DNA of 64,000 nucleotides from Mesorhizobium sp. WSM4306 (GTDB taxonomy: Bacteria; Pseudomonadota; Alphaproteobacteria; Rhizobiales; Rhizobiaceae): the NCBI RefSeq assembly GCF_007003975.1, contig NZ_VFTC01000006.1:62001-126000 (forward strand). The letters run 5' to 3'. Within the stretch, counting starts at the first letter, position 1; every line of letters starts with the position of its first letter. Both the position numbers and the translations under genes were made by a program. This document shows, piece after piece, positions 8,832-15,398 of this stretch. A model generated the notes under the pieces. The model ran no database searches, was not told where the DNA came from, and saw only the letters and a program-made list of their open reading frames with translations.

Positions 8832-9269
8832 TCAGCCCTTCTTCACCCGATAGGTCTGGTGGCAGGTGCCGCAATCGCTGCCGAGGGTGCCGATCTGCGC
8901 CTTGAGCGCATCGACATCGGCAGGTGCGGCGGCGACAGTGGCCTTGACATCGGCGACATATTTCTCGTTCGTGGTCTTGAAGCCCGCCATGTCTTGCCAG
9001 ATTTTCGGCGAAGCGGTGGTATCACCGCTGTCGCTGCCGGCCGGGAACAGCGCATCGACATCGACCTTCTCGGCATTGACCTGCAGCGCCTGCAGCGCCG
9101 CCAACACGGCGGCGGCATCGAAATCTGCTTCCCCCTTGGCGATTTTCGACAAGCCGCCGACGAGTTTTCCGCGCTCCTTCATCAGTCCCTGTCGGTCGAG
9201 GATCGGGTCGGCAAAGGCGGCCGAGGCGGCGAGGCTGAGCATAGAGATGGCGATGACAAGCTTTCTCAT
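8832..9269 (-). CDS. Cytochrome c-prime family protein
   Basis: This is a 145-residue periplasmic cytochrome. A signal peptide of about 20 residues ends at AAFA. A helical body follows, and the haem-binding motif CGTCHQTYRVKK lies at the extreme C-terminus. That C-terminal placement and the four-helix character (RQGLMKERGKLVGGLSKIAKGE, IWQDMAGFKTTNEKYVADVK) are hallmarks of cytochrome c-prime, a high-spin haem protein that binds NO or CO. It leads a two-gene unit with the diheme cytochrome. Its physiological partner is not visible in the window. Confidence 0.87.
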   Translation of the reverse strand: MRKLVIAISMLSLAASAAFADPILDRQGLMKERGKLVGGLSKIAKGEADFDAAAVLAALQALQVNAEKVDVDALFPAGSDSGDTTASPKIWQDMAGFKTTNEKYVADVKATVAAAPADVDALKAQIGTLGSDCGTCHQTYRVKKG

Positions 9270-9387
9270 TCAATTGGCTCCAGGATGATGAGGGGTCGCG
9301 ACCTACCGTTAACGGATGGCGAGACGGGATTATTCCCTGCTCGCCGCTCGAATACTGCCGCTTTGCAGTATGCCTCCGTTTCGATCT

Positions 9388-9428
9388 GAAAAAAGAAAAA
9401 CCCCGAAGGTTGTGTCCAACTTTCGGGG
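9388..9428 (-). terminator. Rho-independent terminator of sodB
   Basis: An 11-bp stem with one G-T pair (CCCCGAAGGTT / AACTTTCGGGG, loop GTGTCC) spans 9401-9428. It is followed on the minus strand by TTTTTCTTTTTT. It lies about 30 bases beyond the sodB stop and is the cleanest intrinsic terminator in the window. Confidence 0.88.
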
Positions 9429-9459
9429 GTCAGTTCAATGCCGGGGCTTTCTGGATCGA

Positions 9460-10062
9460 TCAGGCTTTCGCCTTTTCGTACATTTCGAGAACATGGTCCC
9501 AGTTGATCAGGCTGTCGACGAAGGCTTCGAGATATTTCGGCCGAGCGTTGCGGTAGTCGATGTAATAGGAGTGCTCCCAGACATCGACGCCGAGGATCGG
9601 CGAGGCGCCATGGACGAGCGGGTTCTCGCCATTCGGCGTCTTGGAGATTGCCAGCTTGCCGTCCTTGACCGAGACCCAGGCCCAGCCCGAACCGAACTGC
9701 GTGGTGCCGGCAGCGATGAAGTCGGCCTTGAACTTGTCGTAGCCGCCGAGGTCGGCGTCGACCGCCTTCTGCAGGGCGCCGGGAAGCTTGTTGCCACCGC
9801 CGCCCTTCTTCATCCACTTCCAGAAATGAATGTGGTTGTAGTGCTGGGCTGCGTTGTTGAAGAGGCCAGCATTCTTGCCGAACGACTGCTTGACCACCTC
9901 TTCGACCGACAGGTCGCCAAGACCGGCTTCAGCGGCCAGCTTGTTGCCGTTGTCGACATAGGCCTTGTGGTGCTTGTCGTGGTGATACTCCAGCGTCTCT
10001 TTCGACATGTAGGGCTGTAGGGCCTCGTAGTCATAGGGCAAGGCGGGCAATTCAAAAGCCAT
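9460..10062 (-). CDS. sodB: Superoxide dismutase (Fe/Mn family)
   Basis: This enzyme converts superoxide to oxygen and hydrogen peroxide, here in the cytoplasm, since there is no signal peptide. The 200-residue protein starts MAFELPALPYDYEALQPYMS. It shows metal ligands in EYHHDKHHKAYVDN, NHIHFWKWM and GVDVWEHSYYIDY, the last supplying Asp and His. The QFGSGWAW stretch and AAQHYNHIHF pattern are typical of alphaproteobacterial Fe/Mn enzymes; iron versus manganese cannot be decided here. The gene is monocistronic and ends in a strong terminator. Confidence 0.96.
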   Translation of the reverse strand: MAFELPALPYDYEALQPYMSKETLEYHHDKHHKAYVDNGNKLAAEAGLGDLSVEEVVKQSFGKNAGLFNNAAQHYNHIHFWKWMKKGGGGNKLPGALQKAVDADLGGYDKFKADFIAAGTTQFGSGWAWVSVKDGKLAISKTPNGENPLVHGASPILGVDVWEHSYYIDYRNARPKYLEAFVDSLINWDHVLEMYEKAKA

Positions 10063-10167
10063 CGGTCATACTCCTCATGGAAAAATCCGGTGCGGATACC
10101 GGATTAAGATAGGGCTGGATTGTTCTGGAACAACTCCGGAATGAAGCGCCGGTTCCTTTCTAAGCGG

Positions 10168-10210
10168 GTTCCGAAAAAGTGTCACACGGTTTTGCGGACA
10201 GGATGCTGCG
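10168..10210. repeat. Partial rhizobial palindromic element
   Basis: The stretch GTTCCGAAAAAGTGTCACAC...GGTTTTGCGGACA is a degraded version of the element seen intact at 61029-61078. It shares the CCGAAAA-GTG core and the CGGTTTT-CGGAC half. It lies between the sodB and aminotransferase genes, just beyond the latter's stop. Such elements (RPE type) are widespread between rhizobial genes. Confidence 0.55.
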
Positions 10211-10249
10211 TCAAAAAAGAACGCCCAGCAAACGAAGCGGCGGCGCGGC

Positions 10250-11128
10250 TCAGCCAGCAGGCGTCGAATGCGCCCATTCCCAATAGAGCTCGCGCGCCTT
10301 CTTGGCCACCGGCCCGGGCTGGAGGTTGCGGTCCTCGATGCGGGTGATCGGCACGACCTTGGAATGGTTTCCGGTCGAAAAGATCTCGTCGGCCTCGAGA
10401 AAGTCGCGCACCGACAGCATCTTTTCGGTGGTCTTGAAGCCATAGTCGCCAAGCAGCGTCATGGTGCGCGAGCGGGTGATGCCGGACAGGAAAGTGCCGT
10501 TCGGCGCCGGCGTCAGCACATGGCCGTCCTTGACCAGGAAGATGTTGGAGGTTCCGGTCTCGGCGACATTGCCCAGCATGTCGAGCACAAGTGCATTGTC
10601 GAAGCCGCGCATCTTGGCTTCGAGAATGGCGCGGCCATTGTTGGGGTAGAGGCAGCCCGCCTTGGCATTGGTCGGCATGGTTTCGATCGTCGGCCGCCGG
10701 AACGGCGACACGGTGATCGAAAAGCCGGCCGGCGAGATCATCGGCGATTCGTAGAGGCAAAGGCAGAAGCGGGTCGATGCCGGATCGGCCGGCACGCCCA
10801 TATAGCCGCCATGCTCGGCCCAGTACATCGGCCGGATATAGACCGCCGTCTTGCCGTCGAACTTCTTCAGCCCGTCCCAGGTCAGGCCGACGATCTTGTC
10901 GACGCTCATCGACGGTTTCAGGCCGAGCGCGATCGCCGAGGCGTTCACCCTGGCGGCATGCAGCTCGAGGTCAGGGGCGACGCCTTCGAACCAGCGGGCG
11001 CCGTCGAAGACGCTGGTGGCAAGCCACATGGCATGGCTGCGTGGGCCAAGGATGGCGACGTTGCCTTCGTACCAGTCGCCGTCGACGAAGGTCCATGTCG
11101 CCGATTGCGCCGCAGTCGCCAGTGTCAT
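10250..11128 (-). CDS. ilvE: Branched-chain amino acid aminotransferase (class IV)
   Basis: This PLP enzyme transfers the amino group between glutamate and the keto acids of leucine, isoleucine and valine. The 292 residues show the class IV fold: TWTFVDGDWYEGNVAILGPRS, SVFDGARWFEG, the PLP lysine region TNAKAGCLYPNNGRAILEAK and GNVAETGTSNIFLVKDG. TFLSGITRSR, the phosphate-cup motif, closes the series. I chose the ATG of MTLATA at 11128; a further in-frame start at 11167 would add 13 poorly conserved residues. The family also contains D-amino acid aminotransferase and ADC lyase, but the pattern fits IlvE of rhizobia best. It stands alone. Confidence 0.85.
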   Translation of the reverse strand: MTLATAAQSATWTFVDGDWYEGNVAILGPRSHAMWLATSVFDGARWFEGVAPDLELHAARVNASAIALGLKPSMSVDKIVGLTWDGLKKFDGKTAVYIRPMYWAEHGGYMGVPADPASTRFCLCLYESPMISPAGFSITVSPFRRPTIETMPTNAKAGCLYPNNGRAILEAKMRGFDNALVLDMLGNVAETGTSNIFLVKDGHVLTPAPNGTFLSGITRSRTMTLLGDYGFKTTEKMLSVRDFLEADEIFSTGNHSKVVPITRIEDRNLQPGPVAKKARELYWEWAHSTPAG

Positions 11129-11297
11129 TGCTCGGTTCCGCTTTGATGCTGCCTTGTCTGGCATCATTGGAAGATGCTTTGGCGGGCGCCGTCAACCGGC
11201 ATCAGGCGGATTTTGTTGAGGCCAGCGAGCCCAGAAAGGCCATCAAGTCTGCAATCGATGCTTGCACCTTGCCCCGCCTGCCCTCAAAACTGTCGTC

Positions 11298-11960
11298 ATG
11301 CATTACGCGGCTTACGTTTTCGACGCCTATGGCACGTTGTTCGACGTGCACGCCGCCGTGCGCCGTCACGACGGCGAGATCGGGCCGGACGGCCAGCTTC
11401 TGTCGGAAATCTGGCGCGCCAAGCAGCTGGAATATTCCTGGGTGCGCACGCTGATGGGCGGCTATGCCGATTTCTGGCAGCTCACCGAACAGGCGCTCGA
11501 CTTTGCCTTGCGCAAGGTCCCTTCGGCAGACAAGGGGCTGAAGGCAAAGCTGCTCGAAGCTTATTGGCGGCTCGACTGCTATCCGGAAGTGCCGGCCGTG
11601 CTCAAGGCGCTCAAAGCGTCCGGCGCCAAGCTGGCAATCCTCTCCAACGGCTCGCCCGAGATGCTGGAAGCGGCGGTCAAATCGGCGGCCCTCGACCAGG
11701 TGCTGGACGACATCTTTTCGGTCGATGCCGTCAAGCGCTTCAAGACCGACCCGTCGACCTACGACATGGTGGCGACGGGCTGGCGTCTCTATCCCGGCGC
11801 GGTTTCGTTCCAGTCCTCCAACCGCTGGGATATTGCCGGCGCGACCAAATTCGGTTTTCGCACCGTGTGGATCAACCGCGCCAACCAGCCCGAGGAATAC
11901 AGGGACTTCCCGCCGGCGCTGATCCTGCCGTCGCTGGAAGGGTTGTTGACAGGCGGCTAG
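11298..11960 (+). CDS. Haloacid dehalogenase, type II
   Basis: This is a 220-residue HAD-superfamily enzyme. The motifs match L-2-haloacid dehalogenases: nucleophile Asp in VFDAYGTLFDVHAAV, Ser/Asn in LAILSNGSPEML, lysine in VKRFKTDPSTYDMV, and the type II signature FQSSNRWDIAGATKFGF. Typical substrates are short 2-halo acids, which are hydrolysed to hydroxy acids. In rhizobia such genes are common and the natural substrate is usually unknown. It is transcribed away from ilvE with about 170 bases between. A palindromic repeat pair starts right at its stop codon. Confidence 0.87.
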   Translation: MHYAAYVFDAYGTLFDVHAAVRRHDGEIGPDGQLLSEIWRAKQLEYSWVRTLMGGYADFWQLTEQALDFALRKVPSADKGLKAKLLEAYWRLDCYPEVPAVLKALKASGAKLAILSNGSPEMLEAAVKSAALDQVLDDIFSVDAVKRFKTDPSTYDMVATGWRLYPGAVSFQSSNRWDIAGATKFGFRTVWINRANQPEEYRDFPPALILPSLEGLLTGG

Positions 11961-12060
11961 AGCAATTCCAGGAAAAGTGTGAAACGGTTTTCCGTCCGGA
12001 AATTGCGCAGAAGGAAAGACGCAGAGCAGTCCGCGTTTCTGTGAAACGATGAACTGCTCA
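11961..12060. repeat. Two adjacent palindromic elements
   Basis: The first element (11961-12008) has ends GAGCAATTCC and GGAAATTGC around an AAAAGTGTGAAACGGTTTTC core, the same family as the repeat at 61029-61078. The second (12025-12060) has arms GAGCAGT / ACTGCTC enclosing a nested GTTTC-TGT-GAAAC hairpin. Together they fill the gap between the dehalogenase and the L,D-transpeptidase leader and could act as a bidirectional transcript end. Confidence 0.65.
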
Positions 12061-12236
12061 AGGGCTCTGTTGCCCCAGAGCAACAGTGGCATGACGGTCA
12101 CAGCTTCGCCTTTGTTTGTCCACCCTCAGGCCAGAATCGGAACCGCCTATCGCGCCAGGCATTGGGGGGAGGCCAACACTGCGCCGCCTGGAGGCATTCA
12201 CGCTTTCTTGCGATTCGAGACTTAAAAAAGGCAACC

Positions 12237-13043
12237 ATGTTGAAGACCGAAATCGACCCCTATCGCCTGAGCCGTCGCGGCTTTCTGAACGCCGCAGCCC
12301 TTGGCGCCGCCTCGATTGCGGTCTCGGCCTGCTCCACCACCAGCTCGACGCCGCCGCCGGTCGAACCGCCGCCGACCTATGAAGAGCCGCCGCTCGGCGA
12401 CTATGCGACAATGTACGGCCCAATTTCGGACAGCGGCTTCGAGCTCCCAGCCATTCCGATCAAGAAGATGGACCCGCAGTTCCTGCGCCAGATCGTTCCC
12501 GATCCGACCGGCCAGAGGCCCGGCACCATCATCGTCGATACGACCAACCATTTCCTCTATCTGGTACGCGAGGGCGGCCAGGCGATCCGTTACGGCGTCG
12601 GCCTTGGCCGCGCCGGCTTCGAATGGTCGGGAGACGCCGTCGTCCAGTGGAAGCAGAAATGGCCGAAATGGACGCCGCCGGATGAGATGGTCGCCCGGCA
12701 ACCGGAACTGGAGCAATACAGCGCCAAGAATGGCGGCATGCCCGGCGGCCTCAAGAACCCGCTCGGCGCCCGCGCGCTCTATCTGTTCCACGACAACGTC
12801 GACACGCTCTACCGCCTGCACGGCTCGCCGGAATGGAACTCGATCGGCAAATCCGTCTCGTCAGGCTGCGTGCGCCTGATAAACCAGGACATCATCGACC
12901 TCTACGACCGCGTGCCCTCGAAGAGCCCGGTCGTGGTGACGTCCGATATCAGCCAGCCGATGGTGGCGAGCGCAAACCGCAGGGCTATTCCGATCGACGG
13001 CGGCGTGCCGGACGGTTCCGTCCTGCTCGGCCCGGTGAACTGA
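12237..13043 (+). CDS. L,D-transpeptidase (YkuD), TAT-exported lipoprotein
   Basis: L,D-transpeptidases make 3-3 crosslinks in peptidoglycan or anchor proteins to it in the periplasm. The 268-residue protein starts with a twin-arginine signal (LSRRGFLNAAALGA) that runs into a lipobox-like IAVSAC, so it is probably a TAT-exported lipoprotein. A proline-rich linker follows. The YkuD catalytic domain spans about 100-235: RPGTIIVDTTNHFLYLV, the histidine in YRLHGSPEWNSIG and the catalytic cysteine in SSGCVRL. A short tail (IPIDGGVPDGSVLLGPVN) closes it. Many paralogues occur in rhizobia; its specific role is unknown. Confidence 0.9.
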   Translation: MLKTEIDPYRLSRRGFLNAAALGAASIAVSACSTTSSTPPPVEPPPTYEEPPLGDYATMYGPISDSGFELPAIPIKKMDPQFLRQIVPDPTGQRPGTIIVDTTNHFLYLVREGGQAIRYGVGLGRAGFEWSGDAVVQWKQKWPKWTPPDEMVARQPELEQYSAKNGGMPGGLKNPLGARALYLFHDNVDTLYRLHGSPEWNSIGKSVSSGCVRLINQDIIDLYDRVPSKSPVVVTSDISQPMVASANRRAIPIDGGVPDGSVLLGPVN

Positions 13044-13336
13044 TCGACGTTCTTCCGATGCCGGTGAAGCGGCAGGTTCGCCGCTCCATGCGGCAAACTT
13101 CGCCAGGATTCCGATAGCTTTACGCGGATGGCTGGGGTCCGTATCCAAGACATGCACTGCCGGCAGCAGGACCCCAAGGAAGACTTCCAGACGAGCCGTG
13201 GAGCCGGCGCAATCGACGCGCCCATGCACCGTCAATTCCGACGCTCCTGTATTTCGTCTCCGATGCATGTATATTAGGCGGGAATAGAATTGCAGATATA
13301 TACGTTTCATTAGATCATTGATGGCGGGGAGCGCCA

Positions 13337-13537
13337 ATGGTGGGATTTGATTTCGATAGTCCGCCTGCCGACAGCGCCGAGCTCAACCTGTCGGCCGAAT
13401 GCGAGCGCCAATTGCTGCCGCTCGTCTGCGGAATTGTCGAAGCCGCGGTTGCCGCCGGGTGGAGCCGGGAGGATGTTCTTCTCGCCATGGTTGAGCTGTC
13501 TTGGGATCTATATGAGAAGCGTCGAGGCGATCTTTAA
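13337..13537 (+). CDS. Small conserved-looking protein, unknown
   Basis: This is a 66-residue acidic protein (start MVGFDFDSPPADSAE). A C-terminal helical half contains [30 protein letters not shown]-like sequence. The regular amphipathic pattern, GC-rich third positions and an upstream GGGGAG run support a real gene. There is no signal peptide or metal motif, and I do not recognise the family. The upstream DNA contains GTATAT and ATATAC half-sites around a 20-base spacer (13267-13299), possibly its promoter or operator. Confidence 0.55.
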   Translation: MVGFDFDSPPADSAELNLSAECERQLLPLVCGIVEAAVAAGWSREDVLLAMVELSWDLYEKRRGDL

Positions 13538-13864
13538 CAGCCCCGCGCGAACCCGATAATCCTGTATCGGGGTCACTGCACGGTCACCGATCGGGTAGCT
13601 CGGCACGTCCGGGGAACGCACCCCAGGCACAAAATGGTAATATAGTATCGGCAAATCGTCAGATTAGTTCGCGCTAAAGAAGCAGAATATATAGATTTAT
13701 AGACCAAACCCTGTAAAAGTTCTCATTTTCCCCGAAAACCTTCTTTTCAATACAAAGCAGCGCCTCTAAGGTTCGAAAGAACGCTCCGGAACAAGCGTGA
13801 ATCCTGGGCGCCTCCCTACAACACAGGATTCGATCGATCGGCGAACGGCTGAGGCAAGACGAAG
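13538..13864. other. AT-rich intergenic region upstream of the AraC regulator
   Basis: About 330 bases have no credible gene. The stretch 13630-13760 is strikingly AT-rich for this genome, with runs such as AATATATAGATTTATAG. It probably carries the promoter and binding sites of the AraC-type regulator that follows. I saw no terminator-like hairpin. Confidence 0.5.
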
Positions 13865-14770
13865 ATGCAACACATAGGCAACGTCCTGGAAAGCGCCGGG
13901 GCAGATCGGCGGCGCGTGGATCCGCGCATCTTCGACGGAATTCCGGAAAGCGCCGGGCGGCGCCTGGTCACCTTTCGAGGCGGAGCGGCTCACGTCGTTC
14001 ATGGGCCGGGATCACACACATTCAAAGCGGGGGAACATTTCGGCTCGGTTTTGCTTGCACCGTCACGCGGGATAGCGGCATCGCTGGGCAGCGACAAAGT
14101 CCACGAATACGACGGCGACGTCGGGATGATCGTGATCGTCCCAGCCGATCTCGGCGGCAAGGTGACCCGGTCATCCACCACGGAGAGCGTCATCGTGGCG
14201 CTGACCCCGGAGAGTCTCTTCGAACTGGCAACGCGTGAATTCGGTACCGGCCCTGCCGAGCTTCAACCGCCGCCGTTCGGGACCGTCGATTTCCAGGCGC
14301 TACAACTCGCGCAGTTGCTGAAGGTGGAACTGACGGATCGGGAAACTCCAAACGAGTTCTATGTCGACTCGCTGGTCACCATGTTCGGTGTCCATATGCT
14401 TCGGAACTACGCAGGAGCGGGAAAGTTGCCACAAGGTCCAAAGGGCGGTCTGTCCAACCGCAGCGCCCGGCGGGTGCGGGAATTCCTGGACGTAAACTTT
14501 TCCAGCAAGATTGCGGTGGCCGATCTTGCCGCGGTCTCCGGTCTTTCCTCTAGCCACTTCATCCAGGCGTTCACAAAGACCTTCGGCGAGCCGCCGCACA
14601 AATATCTGTTGAGGCTTCGTCTCGATTTCGCTGAGAAACTTCTCGTCGAAAGCGATTTGTCGATAGCCGAAGTTGCGCATCTGAGCGGCTTTTCAGATCA
14701 GAGCCACCTGACCGTCACCATGTCGAAATACCGCAGCAGAACCCCTAAGCAGGTGAAGCTGCAGCGGTGA
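13865..14770 (+). CDS. AraC family transcriptional regulator
   Basis: This is a 301-residue DNA-binding regulator. The C-terminal third (about 195-300) is a standard AraC double helix-turn-helix. The first helix-turn-helix is IAVADLAAVSGLSSSHFIQAFTKTFGEPPHKYLLRLRL. The second is LSIAEVAHLSGFSDQSHLTVTMSKYRSRTPKQV. The N-terminal 190 residues are an uncharacterised sensor half with a cupin-like feel (FKAGEHFGSVLLAPSRG) and no motif I can name. It is the first gene of the block leading to the trimeric adhesin and points the same way, so it is the natural candidate regulator of that block. That role is inference from position. Confidence 0.88.
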   Translation: MQHIGNVLESAGADRRRVDPRIFDGIPESAGRRLVTFRGGAAHVVHGPGSHTFKAGEHFGSVLLAPSRGIAASLGSDKVHEYDGDVGMIVIVPADLGGKVTRSSTTESVIVALTPESLFELATREFGTGPAELQPPPFGTVDFQALQLAQLLKVELTDRETPNEFYVDSLVTMFGVHMLRNYAGAGKLPQGPKGGLSNRSARRVREFLDVNFSSKIAVADLAAVSGLSSSHFIQAFTKTFGEPPHKYLLRLRLDFAEKLLVESDLSIAEVAHLSGFSDQSHLTVTMSKYRSRTPKQVKLQR

Positions 14771-14952
14771 TATTTGCCGCGGGTGCGTCTCCGCAGCTAA
14801 AAGTTGCGTGGCAGCGCGGCCACACCTGCCGCTCAGCGCCCAAAGACCGGATTTTCCTACAAAGATTCCAGACTTTTACAAAATACATACACTGCGAACG
14901 TGCTCATGGTCGCGATGGAAAGTCATTTCGGTCCGCCACTCGCGGCGGCCAG

Positions 14953-14970
14953 ATGATGCGGCATGTCGGA
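14953..14970 (+). repeat. Direct repeat copy 1 (adhesin leader motif)
   Basis: ATGATGCGGCATGTCGGA here matches 16 of 18 bases of the segment at 15355-15372 in front of the adhesin gene. This copy overlaps the start codon of the small unknown gene at 14963. Two such copies at two successive gene starts suggest a shared binding or control site. Confidence 0.5.
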
Positions 14971-15322
14971 TCGTCCCATGGACCTTCAGTTCACGGAAAT
15001 CGAAGTCTTCGCGCCAAAGACCGAGGCGGCATGGGCCGCTTTGCAGCGCCAATACGCCAGCCGGATTGGCGCAGCGGAGCTCGATCATCTCCTCGCCTGC
15101 TTCGTGCTCGGGCTGACATCTCGGGCTTACGGCGAGGGAGAGCCGGCATTCCATTTCGATCTCTGCCGCACGCTGGTGGCGGCAAATCTGCCGCCGGAAC
15201 GGACGGAAGCTGCCTTGCATGCGGTTCCGGAACCGACCCAGCCGTGGGTCGCGAGCGCCTATCTGCTGGTTGAAAAACAGGGCGCCAAGATAGGCGGCTT
15301 GCTGCAGGAGAAAGACGGGTAA
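14963..15322 (+). CDS. Unknown 119-residue protein upstream of the adhesin
   Basis: No family is recognised. The protein is soluble and mostly helical by eye. It has a central stretch LDHLLACFVLGLTSRAYGEGEPAFHFDLCRTLVAANLPPERTEAALHAV and no signal peptide or membrane segment. Codon use matches real genes in the window. The frame opens just after a TGA at 14954, so ATG 14963 or the ATG five codons later (14978) must be the start; neither has a strong ribosome binding site. It sits between the AraC regulator and the adhesin, 76 bases before the latter, and could be a cytoplasmic accessory or regulator of the adhesin. Confidence 0.6.
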   Translation: MSDRPMDLQFTEIEVFAPKTEAAWAALQRQYASRIGAAELDHLLACFVLGLTSRAYGEGEPAFHFDLCRTLVAANLPPERTEAALHAVPEPTQPWVASAYLLVEKQGAKIGGLLQEKDG

Positions 15323-15344
15323 TTTCGACGATTTTATTGGTCGC

Positions 15345-15382
15345 CCAGGCGAATGATGCGGCACATCGGAGCGCCTGGGCAA
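15345..15382 (+). promoter_or_regulatory. Inverted repeat with leader motif in its loop, before the adhesin
   Basis: A perfect 9-bp inverted repeat (GCCCAGGCG at 15345-15353, CGCCTGGGC at 15374-15382) flanks a 20-base loop. That loop is almost exactly the second copy of the direct repeat (15355-15372). The right arm ends 16 bases before the adhesin ATG. It could be a regulator site on DNA or an RNA hairpin that controls access to the GAGGG ribosome binding site. Confidence 0.55.
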
Positions 15383-15398
15383 TTACGAGGGAACGAAC

